Source of the DNA: a virus
DNA: 46,248 bases
IMG/VR virus record: IMGVR_UViG_3300049216_000064
Coordinates: 1-46,248 of that record
Reading direction: 5' to 3' (one strand)
In this document: positions 30,432 to 38,533 of the stretch, piece after piece
Numbering within the stretch: position 1 is the stretch's first letter
Layout of the letters: every line of letters begins with the position of its first letter
Position numbers and translations under genes: made by a program
The notes under the pieces: generated by a model
What the model was told of the DNA's origin: nothing
Databases searched by the model: none
Seen by the model: only the letters and a program-made list of their open reading frames with translations

Positions 30432-31265
30432 TTAAGGGACTTGGCTTAAACTGGTTGAGCTAACGTCTCCAGCCCCAGGAACGTTAGGATAGGTAGGAGC
30501 GTCTGGGTATAGACTAGAAGGAAAGACGTTCTGTTCCTGTTGAGTTGAGTTAATTGACGTTCCCTGAATAGTACCTAGAGATGTAGACCCAGATGCTTGG
30601 TCTCTAGAGCTTGCTCCGGCGGTTGATACCACGGCGGCGGAAAGTAATTCCTCTAGAACTACAGAAGCTCTTAACCCATGAAGTGTCTTGTGGTCATCAG
30701 AGGTATCTAGGTCTATAATCATCATGTTATAGTACGTGTCTAGACGAGTTGTTAAGGTAAACAGAGTTCCTGCGATTTGAAGAGACTTAAGAATTTGCCA
30801 AGCAGATACGCTCTTTGTTGAAGCTCCTACCCAAACTCCTGCTGTAAATGAGGACATTGCGTCACTCATTCCAATCTCTAAGACTACTCTAGAAGGCTTA
30901 ACGTAAAAGTGGTCTGAAATGTTAGCTCCTGTAAGGACAGGATGACTAGTCTTTTCTATAGACCGCTTATGGTTGAGTCTTAGAATAGCATCAAAAACAT
31001 AATCAGATGCTGGAGTTCCTCCCTGGTAGACAGGAGCTGATGTGGTCCCGTCAGTCCCTGTGATAGGAGCTTGAACTAAAACAGGATTACCTGAAGAAGG
31101 TACGGTAAGAATAGTTACTGCAGGTTGAGAATACTGGGGAGGAGTCCAGGGTCCAGTTAATTCACTTGTATAGTTTCCAGACTGACTAGAAGAGCCTTTA
31201 TAACGCGGTAACGACTTAGCATAGACCTCACTAATCACAGGAAACAAAATGCCTGAAGTAGCCAC
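30432..31265 (-). CDS. Dit-like tail protein
   Basis: 277 residues. FDAILRLNHKRSIEKTSHPV, the TGANISDHFYVKP block, VLEIGMSDAM and KSVSAWQILKSLQ are the signature of Dit-like baseplate proteins (N-terminal part). The C-terminal ~60 residues are Ser/Thr/Gln-rich and likely flexible. It joins tube and baseplate. Overlaps the tape-measure stop by one base. Confidence 0.8.
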   Translation of the reverse strand: MATSGILFPVISEVYAKSLPRYKGSSSQSGNYTSELTGPWTPPQYSQPAVTILTVPSSGNPVLVQAPITGTDGTTSAPVYQGGTPASDYVFDAILRLNHKRSIEKTSHPVLTGANISDHFYVKPSRVVLEIGMSDAMSSFTAGVWVGASTKSVSAWQILKSLQIAGTLFTLTTRLDTYYNMMIIDLDTSDDHKTLHGLRASVVLEELLSAAVVSTAGASSRDQASGSTSLGTIQGTSINSTQQEQNVFPSSLYPDAPTYPNVPGAGDVSSTSLSQVP

Positions 31266-32863
31266 TAGTAATACGCTCCTGCTGCCATCTGGGCTGTAGT
31301 TTGTTTAATGGCTTTATCTGTTATGTTACTCATTGAATCCTTAACAAAGCGACTCATCTCGTGAGGGGGAATTGAGTGCGGTACGTTAATGACGACAGAA
31401 CCTATACTAATACTTGCGGAAGAAGGACTATATTGACCAGCAAATCTTTTTACTGCTCCGATGTACCTAGAAGGATCAGCCTTCTTAAATCCACCATAGT
31501 CAGCTAATGCCGCCGCATCATTGTTTTTGTGCTTAATAAGAAGATCTCTAAGCAGACTGGCTGCGGCTAGAGTATTTCCTTCTTCTGTGTTAATATCGAA
31601 CCCATACTTCTTAGCAGAAGAAGGAAAAAGTTGATACTTACCAACGGCTCTCTCAGGAAGAGGATTACCAAAGTTGTCTGTAGCAGGACCTTGAGTAGGG
31701 CGACCGTTGATATCAAACTGATGGCCACCGGACTCTCTCATGCCTACTCCGTAGAGTAAGGCTTGAAATTGAGGGTTGGCTAAGTAAGGCTTTAAAGAAT
31801 CAGGGGCAGATGCTGTAGAAGGCATATCTGAAGAACTGGTTTTATTTCTCCAGGAGTAATCCCCTCCAGTAAACTTAGTGTTATACTGCCCATAAAGAAA
31901 GTCGATAATCTTATCGCTTTCCTTATCCCCCATGTTAAGATACTTAGAAGCCTCATCAGTTTTTCCATGAGCCAGAGCTCTCATAGCCATACCAGAATAG
32001 ATAGCAGACTTAAAGGCGTGGTCAACGGCCTTGATTGCAGTTAAACTCTCATTGACAATCTCGAAGACATCGTTAAAGCTTTGCTTTATTGATTTCCCAA
32101 AGTTGGTCCAGCTTAACTGTGCGTTTTGGACAGAGTCATCGCCTCTAACTAGTGCGTCTAGTAGGGTATAGTCTCCTATGAAGGATTTAGCAATATCCCA
32201 AGACTCTGAAAGAACAAGCTTAAATTCATTCCAAACAGGAATAAGATTGGAACTTATCTGCTCAGACCAGTAAGGTATGTCTTTCATAAACTCATCGCTG
32301 AGCCTATCTAATCTATTCTGCAAGTCTCCTATGCTGTAACCTAACTTCTCAAAAAGCTTAGAGATACTGCCCATAGCCAGGACTTCGAGCTCATCCCCAA
32401 AGAACTTAACTTCAGTTCTTAAACCTCTAATCCCAATCATGTTTTTATCGAAATTGGGCCCAAGAGTTTTTCCGAGCTTCTCGTTCTGCTCATAAAGATA
32501 TTGAAATCTCTGATTGAGCTCTTTGTCGTAAGAGACTTCGTCTAGAGTGGCATCTAATTGGCCTAGAGCCATCTGCATAGCTCGGGCAGAGTCCTTGGTC
32601 ATGAGCATTCTCATGCCAAACAGACGGTACTGCTGGTCCGCCATGGCTGTCTTATCCGCCAATCCAATAAGACCAATTCCTACTGAAGTTAGAGTTGAGA
32701 TTGCAGCAAACTCAAACTTAAGAAACTGAGAAAGTGCTCCTGAGGTAAAGGAAGTTACCGTATTCTCAGAGCCCTTTAAGACCGCGTTAAATCGCACAAA
32801 AGAGGAAGTATCAACCGTGGCCCCCAGGCGAACGAGATAGGAGTCTAATACATTATCCGGCAT
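31265..32863 (-). CDS. Tape measure protein with C-terminal lysozyme-like domain
   Basis: 532 residues, short for a tape measure and so suggesting a short tail. The N-terminal ~330 residues are helical with hydrophobic segments (AISTLTSVGIGLIGLA). Residues ~355-470 form a transglycosylase/lysozyme-like domain with the likely catalytic Glu377 in GMRESGGH and AVGKYQLFPSSAKKYG. The domain would open peptidoglycan during injection. Follows the chaperone pair, as usual, with an 11-base overlap. Confidence 0.82.
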   Translation of the reverse strand: MPDNVLDSYLVRLGATVDTSSFVRFNAVLKGSENTVTSFTSGALSQFLKFEFAAISTLTSVGIGLIGLADKTAMADQQYRLFGMRMLMTKDSARAMQMALGQLDATLDEVSYDKELNQRFQYLYEQNEKLGKTLGPNFDKNMIGIRGLRTEVKFFGDELEVLAMGSISKLFEKLGYSIGDLQNRLDRLSDEFMKDIPYWSEQISSNLIPVWNEFKLVLSESWDIAKSFIGDYTLLDALVRGDDSVQNAQLSWTNFGKSIKQSFNDVFEIVNESLTAIKAVDHAFKSAIYSGMAMRALAHGKTDEASKYLNMGDKESDKIIDFLYGQYNTKFTGGDYSWRNKTSSSDMPSTASAPDSLKPYLANPQFQALLYGVGMRESGGHQFDINGRPTQGPATDNFGNPLPERAVGKYQLFPSSAKKYGFDINTEEGNTLAAASLLRDLLIKHKNNDAAALADYGGFKKADPSRYIGAVKRFAGQYSPSSASISIGSVVINVPHSIPPHEMSRFVKDSMSNITDKAIKQTTAQMAAGAYY

Positions 32864-33062
32864 TAGCTTTCCTCTCTCTATACTCTTCTGCCCTGAGTCT
32901 ATTCTCTACTCTAACGTCTAGGAGTTCTAAGATGTCGAGAAGGTCATCTCCAGTGTAAGTGCCATCAAAAGTCTCGTGAAGTCTCCATAGCCCTGATTCA
33001 ACAGGTCTCATGAGAATTTCACTAAGATTAAGGTATTCAGCGGGTTCCCAAGCAGAGCCCAT
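32853..33062 (-). CDS. Tail assembly chaperone, frameshifted extension
   Basis: 69 residues if read from ATG 33062, but the frame is open upstream and connects to the gene before it by a -1 shift at 33095-33101. The fused product would carry TRTQVEIPNRQM as linker and then this domain (AEYLNLSEILMRPVESG, ending in a basic helix). This is the lambda G/GT arrangement: a short and a long chaperone that bind the tape measure. ATG 33062 itself has no clear ribosome-binding site, supporting the fusion. Confidence 0.75.
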   Translation of the reverse strand: MGSAWEPAEYLNLSEILMRPVESGLWRLHETFDGTYTGDDLLDILELLDVRVENRLRAEEYRERKANAG

Positions 33063-33101
33063 TTGCCTATTGGGAATCTCTACTTGGGTTCGGGTAAAAA
33101 A
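33047..33101 (-). promoter_or_regulatory. Programmed -1 frameshift signal
   Basis: On the - strand the zero frame reads CCT TTT TTA, containing the heptamer T TTT TTA (33095-33101). A spacer of six bases (CCCGAA) follows, then an 11-bp stem: CCCAAGTAGAG (33088-33078) pairs with CTCTGCTTGGG (33057-33047) with one G-U, enclosing 20 bases. Heptamer, spacer and stem are those of classical -1 sites. The zero frame stops within the stem. Confidence 0.85.
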
Positions 33102-33445
33102 GGAGCCACATTAAACATGATGGACTCTGAGGTAAGCCTAAAGACTAGGTTGCCATCTGTTCCAAGGCTAGGGTCTGCGAACTTTCCTTCTCCAGAGAGA
33201 ATAGGAACAGGAAATACGTTTCCATCCTTATTATCTAAAAGCATGACGTGTCTGAGAGCGTGACCTTGAATCTCATCAAATTGAGCGTGAGTACAGCTCC
33301 CTAGAGTCGATAGAAGAAGACCGCTAGAACTAGCATTTGCACCAAGAGTAGCAAAGAGCCAGCAGGCCAGTCTTGCGTCCATCTTAGACAATCTAAAAGA
33401 CTTATCATCTATTGTTATGTCCTTAGTCGTAACTCGGGGGTCCAT
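33080..33445 (-). CDS. Tail assembly chaperone (G-like)
   Basis: 121 residues between tube and tape-measure genes. DARLACWLFATLGA and the ending FNVAPFLPEPK match phage tail-assembly chaperones of contractile tails. AGGAG precedes the ATG. Its last codons contain the slippery heptamer that gives the longer fused product. Confidence 0.75.
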   Translation of the reverse strand: MDPRVTTKDITIDDKSFRLSKMDARLACWLFATLGANASSSGLLLSTLGSCTHAQFDEIQGHALRHVMLLDNKDGNVFPVPILSGEGKFADPSLGTDGNLVFRLTSESIMFNVAPFLPEPK

Positions 33446-33464
33446 ACTCTCTCCTATTTAAGTT

Positions 33465-33908
33465 TTACTGCTGAACGAGATTTGCTGCCGGCAGTCTCCA
33501 GGTGGTTGTGCTGCCTGAAGGCCCGTACGGCTTGTCAGGAATCTTCATCGGGGATACTCCGGTAATCGTGTGATTCGCCCCTGAAAGAGTGTCGATGATC
33601 TTAATGGCAGCAGCAGCAAACAGGGCCGCTCCACCATTCTCACTCTCAGTAAACTTATAGTTTGCCCAATTCACGAGAAACTGATGAAGACTGCTGTTTT
33701 GCTGAGTCTCAATCTCAACATAGCCATTAGCACCAGAAACATAGCTAACCATCACAGTACCGTCGGCGGCAACGTCTTGAACTGTGCGATCAATGGTGTT
33801 ACCTACGGTAATGTGCTTGACACCCTCTTGACCTGCAAAAATATAGGTTCCTACATCAGGGTCTGTAAAGCTCCCGACGATACTCTTAAAAGCGTACGTA
33901 GTTGCCAT
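33465..33908 (-). CDS. Tail tube protein (DUF3277)
   Basis: 147 residues from ATG 33908, preceded by GGAAAGGAA; an upstream in-frame ATG at 33932 would place the ribosome-binding site inside the gene. MATTYAFKSIVGSFTDPDVG, the beta-rich core with NSSLHQFLVNW, and DKPYGPSGSTTTW match DUF3277 tube proteins. Follows the sheath across a regulatory gap. Confidence 0.85.
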   Translation of the reverse strand: MATTYAFKSIVGSFTDPDVGTYIFAGQEGVKHITVGNTIDRTVQDVAADGTVMVSYVSGANGYVEIETQQNSSLHQFLVNWANYKFTESENGGAALFAAAAIKIIDTLSGANHTITGVSPMKIPDKPYGPSGSTTTWRLPAANLVQQ

Positions 33909-33984
33909 AGATTTCCTTTCCGCTACGGGCATTAAAATGATAATTTTGAGAAATCCAGGTCAACCTTGGGGATATCTAGGAGTT

Positions 33985-34041
33985 CATAGGATTCATATGC
34001 AAAAATTAGATGATTAATTCAATGTCCAAGATTTGCATATG
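33985..34041 (-). promoter_or_regulatory. ~55-bp intergenic element, copy 3
   Basis: On the - strand: ATATGC, 29 bases, TTTTTGCA, then TATGAATCCTATG. The arms CATATGCAAA (34041-34032 region) and TTTGCATATG (34003-33994 region) pair perfectly over 10 bases. Relative to copy 2 both sides of the stem change together (GTGC/GCAC to ATGC/GCAT). It lies just after the sheath stop and before the tube gene. It may be a promoter for the tube or a processing element; no convincing -10 is seen. Confidence 0.55.
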
Positions 34042-34045
34042 ATTT

Positions 34046-35506
34046 CTAAATCTGTACTAGAACTTCCACGGTAACAAAGTGTACCGCTCCCGCTTCAATG
34101 AGCGCCACGTAGATAGGAGGAGCCTGCCGAAGAGCCAATAGAGCTGGGTTGGCTTTACCCCATACGCTATAGCTAGGAGATAGCACAAGGTAGCCGTTAG
34201 GAAGAGAAGTTCCAGGAGTTAGACTATTGTTTCCACCGAGACTTATAGTCTGGCCTTCCCAGATGCCAGAAGCAATGAATCCAGTAGATGCTGATTGGGC
34301 AAGAGCAGCCTCAACTGCTTGAATCAGTAGCTGCTGCCCGCCGTCCGTCTGGGGAACCTTAGGAAGAGTAGTCAGCAGATTCATAATGTTGAACTGGATG
34401 TTTGAGCCCAAAATATCAAGATTCAATATCTGGTCAAAGAACACCCCAGGTGCCATCATAGTACCTTGCTCTATAGCATTGAAAGAGCTTCCGTAGTTCA
34501 GGTATAGATTTCCGTTAGGACCAGCTGTCGTGCTCGTTCCTTCAATGTTGCTTATCTGAGTAGTAGACAAACCGCCAGGACCAGTAGGCTCAACATATAC
34601 TCCGACTAGAGGAACTCCCCCGCTAAACTTCTCAGTAAAGGCTGAGTTTGAAAGCTGAGTATTAGAGGCCATAGCTTGGCCAATAACAGCCGCAGTAAAG
34701 TAGATCTGATTAGGGTACAAACCGCTCTGAGTGGTTGCCCACTGCATCCATGTCCGCTTGGAGTTAGCTCCAAATAGTGTGGAGAACACATTTCCGGCAA
34801 CGGCATTTGCGACAGCCGCTTCAGAGTTATTCCCAAAGTAGGTTGTTCCTGCTTGACTGAGGACCCAAGCGGAGATAGCTATGTGGTCGGCGTCAACCGC
34901 GGTCGTGACCATTCCAGCATACCAGATAGCGTTAGCAGATCGGCAAGCTTGGAAGGCTTGTAGAGCACTTTCTCCAAGAGCAGTGACGTCAACCTCTAGA
35001 CCTGTGCCAGATCCAGTAAGAGCAATTGTGGTAAGCCCGTTAGCTACAGTATAGCTGGTCCCCTGCTGATAGATAGAAACCCCAGTGACTGCGCCATTAG
35101 TGCCAATAGTGGTCACTTGACCAATGCCAAAGCTGGCCCCGCCTTGAGTAATGCTGAAACGGTCTCCGACAGCATAGCCTGTTCCAGCATCTCCCGACAT
35201 AATGGTTAAAGCGGAAATGGCCGTAGCATCTTGTCTACCGATTGCTATCTGGGCAGGAGCAGGAGACTGACTGAAATAGATCTGAGCGCAGATATACTCA
35301 GGGCTATTGATAGTAAAACCGTCAGTAAGCATTGAAGACGAATACGTGCCATACTGATAGATTCTTACTCTGGAGTTAACTCCATAGGAAGGAATAACTG
35401 TCGAGTTACCGATTACTAAGCCTGTATTAAACTTAGGAGCCGCTACCTGCGGAGAACTGGTGACTACAGTCACATCCGCAATAATCGAAAGGGGTAATGT
35501 GCTCAT
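34046..35506 (-). CDS. Tail sheath protein (DUF3383)
   Basis: 486 residues. MSTLPLSIIADVTVV with FNTGLVIGNS, PAPAQIAIGRQDA, NAIWYAGMVT and the C-terminal APPIYVALIEAGAVHFVTVEV match DUF3383 sheath-like proteins. Residues ~105-180 hold an inserted domain with GTGYAVGDRFSITQGG and GSGTGLEVDV, a repeat known from phage surface proteins. AAGGAG lies before the ATG. Its presence makes the tail contractile. Confidence 0.85.
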   Translation of the reverse strand: MSTLPLSIIADVTVVTSSPQVAAPKFNTGLVIGNSTVIPSYGVNSRVRIYQYGTYSSSMLTDGFTINSPEYICAQIYFSQSPAPAQIAIGRQDATAISALTIMSGDAGTGYAVGDRFSITQGGASFGIGQVTTIGTNGAVTGVSIYQQGTSYTVANGLTTIALTGSGTGLEVDVTALGESALQAFQACRSANAIWYAGMVTTAVDADHIAISAWVLSQAGTTYFGNNSEAAVANAVAGNVFSTLFGANSKRTWMQWATTQSGLYPNQIYFTAAVIGQAMASNTQLSNSAFTEKFSGGVPLVGVYVEPTGPGGLSTTQISNIEGTSTTAGPNGNLYLNYGSSFNAIEQGTMMAPGVFFDQILNLDILGSNIQFNIMNLLTTLPKVPQTDGGQQLLIQAVEAALAQSASTGFIASGIWEGQTISLGGNNSLTPGTSLPNGYLVLSPSYSVWGKANPALLALRQAPPIYVALIEAGAVHFVTVEVLVQI

Positions 35507-35517
35507 GCTTTAGCTCC

Positions 35518-36327
35518 TTATTCCGTAACAACAAAATCTTTTTGAAGGCCGCTATCGTCGTAGACCTTAACCTCGACGCTTCCAACGGTGCCAATGGTCC
35601 AAGTCTCGGTAATTTGCTCGTTAAAGTCCGCAGAAAGATCGGCTCTTTCCCACCAAGAACCCTGAAAGTTTTCTGGAAAAGAATCAGGTTCTTCCACGTC
35701 TGCTTTAATGTAGAGATTTAAAGCAGAAAGAAAATCTACTGTAAACTGCTGTGTCATCAAAGCAGAACGTACTGCTCTGGCATTGTCTAGAGCATCAGGC
35801 CCATAAAACACCCATGAAGTTCTCCAGCAACGAGTAAACACGTCTGTATGAGTTACTGTGTCTTCATTACCTGAACGAGTAATATCCCTCATGTTGCTGT
35901 ATTCCTTCTTAACAGGATTACAGTAGACCGTTACTGTATCGCTATAGATAGAAGGACCTGGTTGACCTTGCTGCTGCCAGCCTACTCGAACTTGACTAGA
36001 AACACTCGGAGAAGCTACAGTCACTATATCAGTAGCTGTATTGAGAGCACTCTCACTCATTGTAATGGTGTCAGTGCCTACGGCTATAATTGTCGGGGCT
36101 GGAACTCCACTGGGGATGTCTGGCCCAATAAGAAGCTGACCAACAGCTAAATTAGCCATACTTGAGGGGTTAGCTATAGGACTCCCAGCCACCAACGCCA
36201 TAGAAACTTGAATCATGACCAGCCCAAGAGATTGAGCTGTAATTATCTGAAAAGCAGATTCAATCTGCTGACGGGTTAGAGCGGTGGAAGTAAGAGACCC
36301 TCCATTAGGGTAGTTGATAACTGACAT
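35518..36327 (-). CDS. Tail terminator / neck protein (gp12-like, LIC_12616 type)
   Basis: 269 residues. SLGLVMIQVSMALV and, later, VRVGWQQQGQPGPSIYSDTV, RCWRTSWVFYGPDALDNARA and SWWERADLSADFNE fit the phage neck terminator family. Residues ~45-105 (AGSPIANPSSMANLAVGQLL) are an insert also found in the DUF4054 protein upstream. Acts where the tail joins the head. Confidence 0.68.
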   Translation of the reverse strand: MSVINYPNGGSLTSTALTRQQIESAFQIITAQSLGLVMIQVSMALVAGSPIANPSSMANLAVGQLLIGPDIPSGVPAPTIIAVGTDTITMSESALNTATDIVTVASPSVSSQVRVGWQQQGQPGPSIYSDTVTVYCNPVKKEYSNMRDITRSGNEDTVTHTDVFTRCWRTSWVFYGPDALDNARAVRSALMTQQFTVDFLSALNLYIKADVEEPDSFPENFQGSWWERADLSADFNEQITETWTIGTVGSVEVKVYDDSGLQKDFVVTE

Positions 36328-36330
36328 AAA

Positions 36331-36717
36331 CTAGTTACCCTGCAATCTAACAGCAATCGCCTTCCAGTAGTTTCTATTGGGGTATGGAAACACAGCAAGA
36401 ACTCTCCAGACCTGATCGTACCAGATCATCTTATCAGAAACTCTCTGCTGAGGATTACCAACCAATACCCCGTCAAGCTGAGTTTCGTAGATTCTTTCCA
36501 TTGAGTGAAAAACCATAGCACCAGTAACTCTATCGCCCTCAGGAAGCATCTTAAGCTCTTCTTCACGAGCTGTAGAAACTACTCCCCACCCAGGAAGATT
36601 TGTAACCGCCGTGACCCACCCGCCAGGTTGAAGCTGACCAACTGAGCGTTGAATGACATAGACCTCAGATAAAGTTCCATCATCGACTACTTCAGAAAGG
36701 TCTGAAACCTCACTCAT
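36331..36717 (-). CDS. Head-tail connector/tail completion protein
   Basis: 128 residues in the neck cluster. GWVTAVTNLPGWGVVSTA, QPQQRVSD-like segment QQRVSDKMIWYDQVWRVLAV and KAIAVRLQGN suggest a small beta-rich connector. ATG overlaps the preceding gene by 8 bases. Assigned by position; no family named with certainty. Confidence 0.6.
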   Translation of the reverse strand: MSEVSDLSEVVDDGTLSEVYVIQRSVGQLQPGGWVTAVTNLPGWGVVSTAREEELKMLPEGDRVTGAMVFHSMERIYETQLDGVLVGNPQQRVSDKMIWYDQVWRVLAVFPYPNRNYWKAIAVRLQGN

Positions 36718-37279
36718 TAGAATCCTCTCTGACTACATAAACTATGGAATCTCTCATTGCTCCAGTATCAATACCTGGGCGATCTGAGCCTTTTTCTCTG
36801 ATTGTTTTCTCAGCATTAGGAGGCCAGCCATTCCTAGAGTCTCTAAACCAAGCTCTTGAGGCATTTTGACCAGCGATGCCTGCTCTCTTGAGTCTGGAAG
36901 AAGCTTCTTGCTCGTTTCCCTGAAGAGTAGCCTTAGTAGCCTTAGCAAGTTCGTGGCTTATGGCTTCTTTGTTTCCCTCAGCCACAATAGCAGGCTCAAT
37001 GACCGGCCTCGGGGGTTGACTATTCGCTGGAGATCCTTTAGAGAAGATATACAAAAGCTCAGCATTGTTCACATCGGCGGCAGCAGCCTTAACTACTCTA
37101 GCCTTTTTGGTCTTATTCTGAGTAGGAATGTTTCCAGCTATTTTCATTAGCTGAGAGCGTCTAGCTGCCGTATTGGTAGAAGGAATTCCTACGTAGACTG
37201 CTTTACCCTTAATTCGATTTAGACGGGTTTGAAGACTTTTGGAGTTGCTGGTTTTTACCACCGATACTGTGGGCTTCAT
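36710..37279 (-). CDS. HK97 gp10-like tail completion/neck protein
   Basis: 189 residues. ELLYIFSKGSPANSQPPRPV with IEPAI, later GQNASRAWFRDSRNGWPPNA and DRPGIDTGAMRDSIVYVV form the typical head-tail neck protein pattern (HK97 gp10 / virion morphogenesis). N-terminus is basic. It overlaps a small gene upstream in another frame. Confidence 0.68.
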   Translation of the reverse strand: MKPTVSVVKTSNSKSLQTRLNRIKGKAVYVGIPSTNTAARRSQLMKIAGNIPTQNKTKKARVVKAAAADVNNAELLYIFSKGSPANSQPPRPVIEPAIVAEGNKEAISHELAKATKATLQGNEQEASSRLKRAGIAGQNASRAWFRDSRNGWPPNAEKTIREKGSDRPGIDTGAMRDSIVYVVREDSNE

Positions 37280-37367
37280 CCACCACTCCAGTCTTTATCA
37301 TCCAATAGAAGATTTCTCTATCGGTCCAAGAGTTATCCGGCTCGTCTTTTTCGAGGTTTTTGCGCAT
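37209..37367 (-). CDS. Small overlapping protein in the neck cluster
   Basis: A 52-residue frame: ATG 37367 lies 3 bases after the stop of the DUF4054 gene, and the frame ends inside the next gene (71-base overlap). The N-terminal half (WTDREIFYWMIKTGVVDEA) is a credible amphipathic helix. It is probably a small coupled gene. No function known. Confidence 0.45.
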   Translation of the reverse strand: MRKNLEKDEPDNSWTDREIFYWMIKTGVVDEAHSIGGKNQQLQKSSNPSKSN

Positions 37368-37370
37368 AAT

Positions 37371-38117
37371 CTAAGAGACAAGGATAGGACCAGCGTTTAC
37401 CGCTCGGGCTATAGTTATAAACTGTTCCCCGTATTGGGTCTCCATCCAAGCTCCCCACTGCTCATAGCCTTGAATCAGCTGAGAACTAGCTCCAACGTCT
37501 CCAGCATGTCTGGAGATAAGAACTCCCTTAGTTAGACCAGAAGAGGCAACTTGAGAGGCTGTACTGTTAGGACCAGACTCTGTTCTCATAAAGAGGGTAA
37601 GGTAGTGAGCCACAAAAAATGAAACACACATAAACCAAAACTCTTGATACCTACTAAACATCACCGAGGCTAACGCGAGATAAACGTAGTTCAAAATGAT
37701 GAGGATAGGAACAAAGGGAGTCTGATAGACTACAATAGACTCGGAGGAGCTAGAGGCTATTGCGTTGTTTGTTACTGTAATACTACCAGTAGACACAGTT
37801 AAAATCAAAGTGTCTTTTGCAAAGTTAGGGTCAACTAGTAACTGGCCAGGGGCTAAACCTGAAGTAGAAGTAAACCCAGAAATAGTTGGTGTGCCAGCCA
37901 CAGTTGATAAACCAGAAAATGGAGTAGGAGGGCCAAGGAACTTGGGATAGACACTAGCAAAGTCAGTTACAGTATAGGGGGGATTACCGCAAAAGACAAC
38001 ACCCGAAGCCCCACCAAAGCCATTAAGAGTTAATGTTTGCCAGTCTACGCCGCCAGTGCCGTAGAGCATGTCTATGAAGGCATTAATGGGCGGCCACCCT
38101 GTGCTATAAGTTCCCAC
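37371..38117 (-). CDS. DUF4054 head-tail adaptor with inserted domain
   Basis: 248 residues from GTG 38117, with AGGAGG upstream. The first ~65 residues (TVTDFASVYPKF) and the last ~115 (VSFFVAHYLTLFMR, SRHAGDVGASSQL, WMETQYGEQFI) are DUF4054. Residues ~68-130 are an inserted beta domain (VAGTPTISGFTSTSGLAPGQLL) similar to one in the neck terminator. Forms the head-to-tail ring. Confidence 0.75.
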   Translation of the reverse strand: MGTYSTGWPPINAFIDMLYGTGGVDWQTLTLNGFGGASGVVFCGNPPYTVTDFASVYPKFLGPPTPFSGLSTVAGTPTISGFTSTSGLAPGQLLVDPNFAKDTLILTVSTGSITVTNNAIASSSSESIVVYQTPFVPILIILNYVYLALASVMFSRYQEFWFMCVSFFVAHYLTLFMRTESGPNSTASQVASSGLTKGVLISRHAGDVGASSQLIQGYEQWGAWMETQYGEQFITIARAVNAGPILVS

Positions 38118-38133
38118 TTGGCCCTCCTAACTT

Positions 38134-38481
38134 TTACTTAGTTTCGTCTTCGTCAATCTCTTCTTCTGAGTCTTCTTCAGTCTCTTCCTTTGGGTCTTGT
38201 TCCGCTTTGAGCCTATTGGCTGCAATAACCTCATTGTCTCCCATAGACCCGGTATGCTCACTCTTTGACAGAAGAGCGTCCTTATCGTCCTGAGACTGAG
38301 CTTCTGCCGCTGGAGTCTTTACCTCTATGATCAGACCGTCGTCAATCAAAATCTGAAAACCGGGGTGGTCTTTAACTGTGTCTGGGACTACGGTATTCAC
38401 ATTCTTGGGGACGTGAATAACCTCAGTACCCTCTGGAGCAGTAAAGAGGTTCAGTGGCTTAATGGAGCGAACGGTAATCAT
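38134..38481 (-). CDS. Acidic head-associated hypothetical protein
   Basis: 115 residues directly after the capsid gene, with CAGGAG upstream. The first ~50 residues are a small beta domain (MITVRSIKPLNLF, VIHVPKNVNTVVP). The last ~60 are charged and strongly acidic at the end (DPKEETEEDSEEEIDEDETK). Similar small acidic proteins accompany DUF2184 capsids; role unknown. Confidence 0.6.
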   Translation of the reverse strand: MITVRSIKPLNLFTAPEGTEVIHVPKNVNTVVPDTVKDHPGFQILIDDGLIIEVKTPAAEAQSQDDKDALLSKSEHTGSMGDNEVIAANRLKAEQDPKEETEEDSEEEIDEDETK

Positions 38482-38502
38482 GGTTACATCTCCTGGGGAA
38501 TT

Positions 38503-38530
38503 AAGAGGGCCTCGTCTCTGAGGCCCTCTT
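38503..38530 (-). terminator. Hairpin after the capsid gene
   Basis: An 11-bp perfect stem, AAGAGGGCCTC/GAGGCCCTCTT, with a 6-base loop, placed four bases past the major capsid stop. It has no T run on the - strand, and the ribosome-binding site of the next gene follows at once. It may act as a leaky terminator or RNA stabiliser that raises capsid mRNA over downstream genes. Confidence 0.6.
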
Positions 38531-38533
38531 GTT

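Noticed and set aside
33062-33062. Independent start for the second tail chaperone
   Set aside because: No ribosome-binding site, whereas the frame is open back to a complete -1 frameshift signal.
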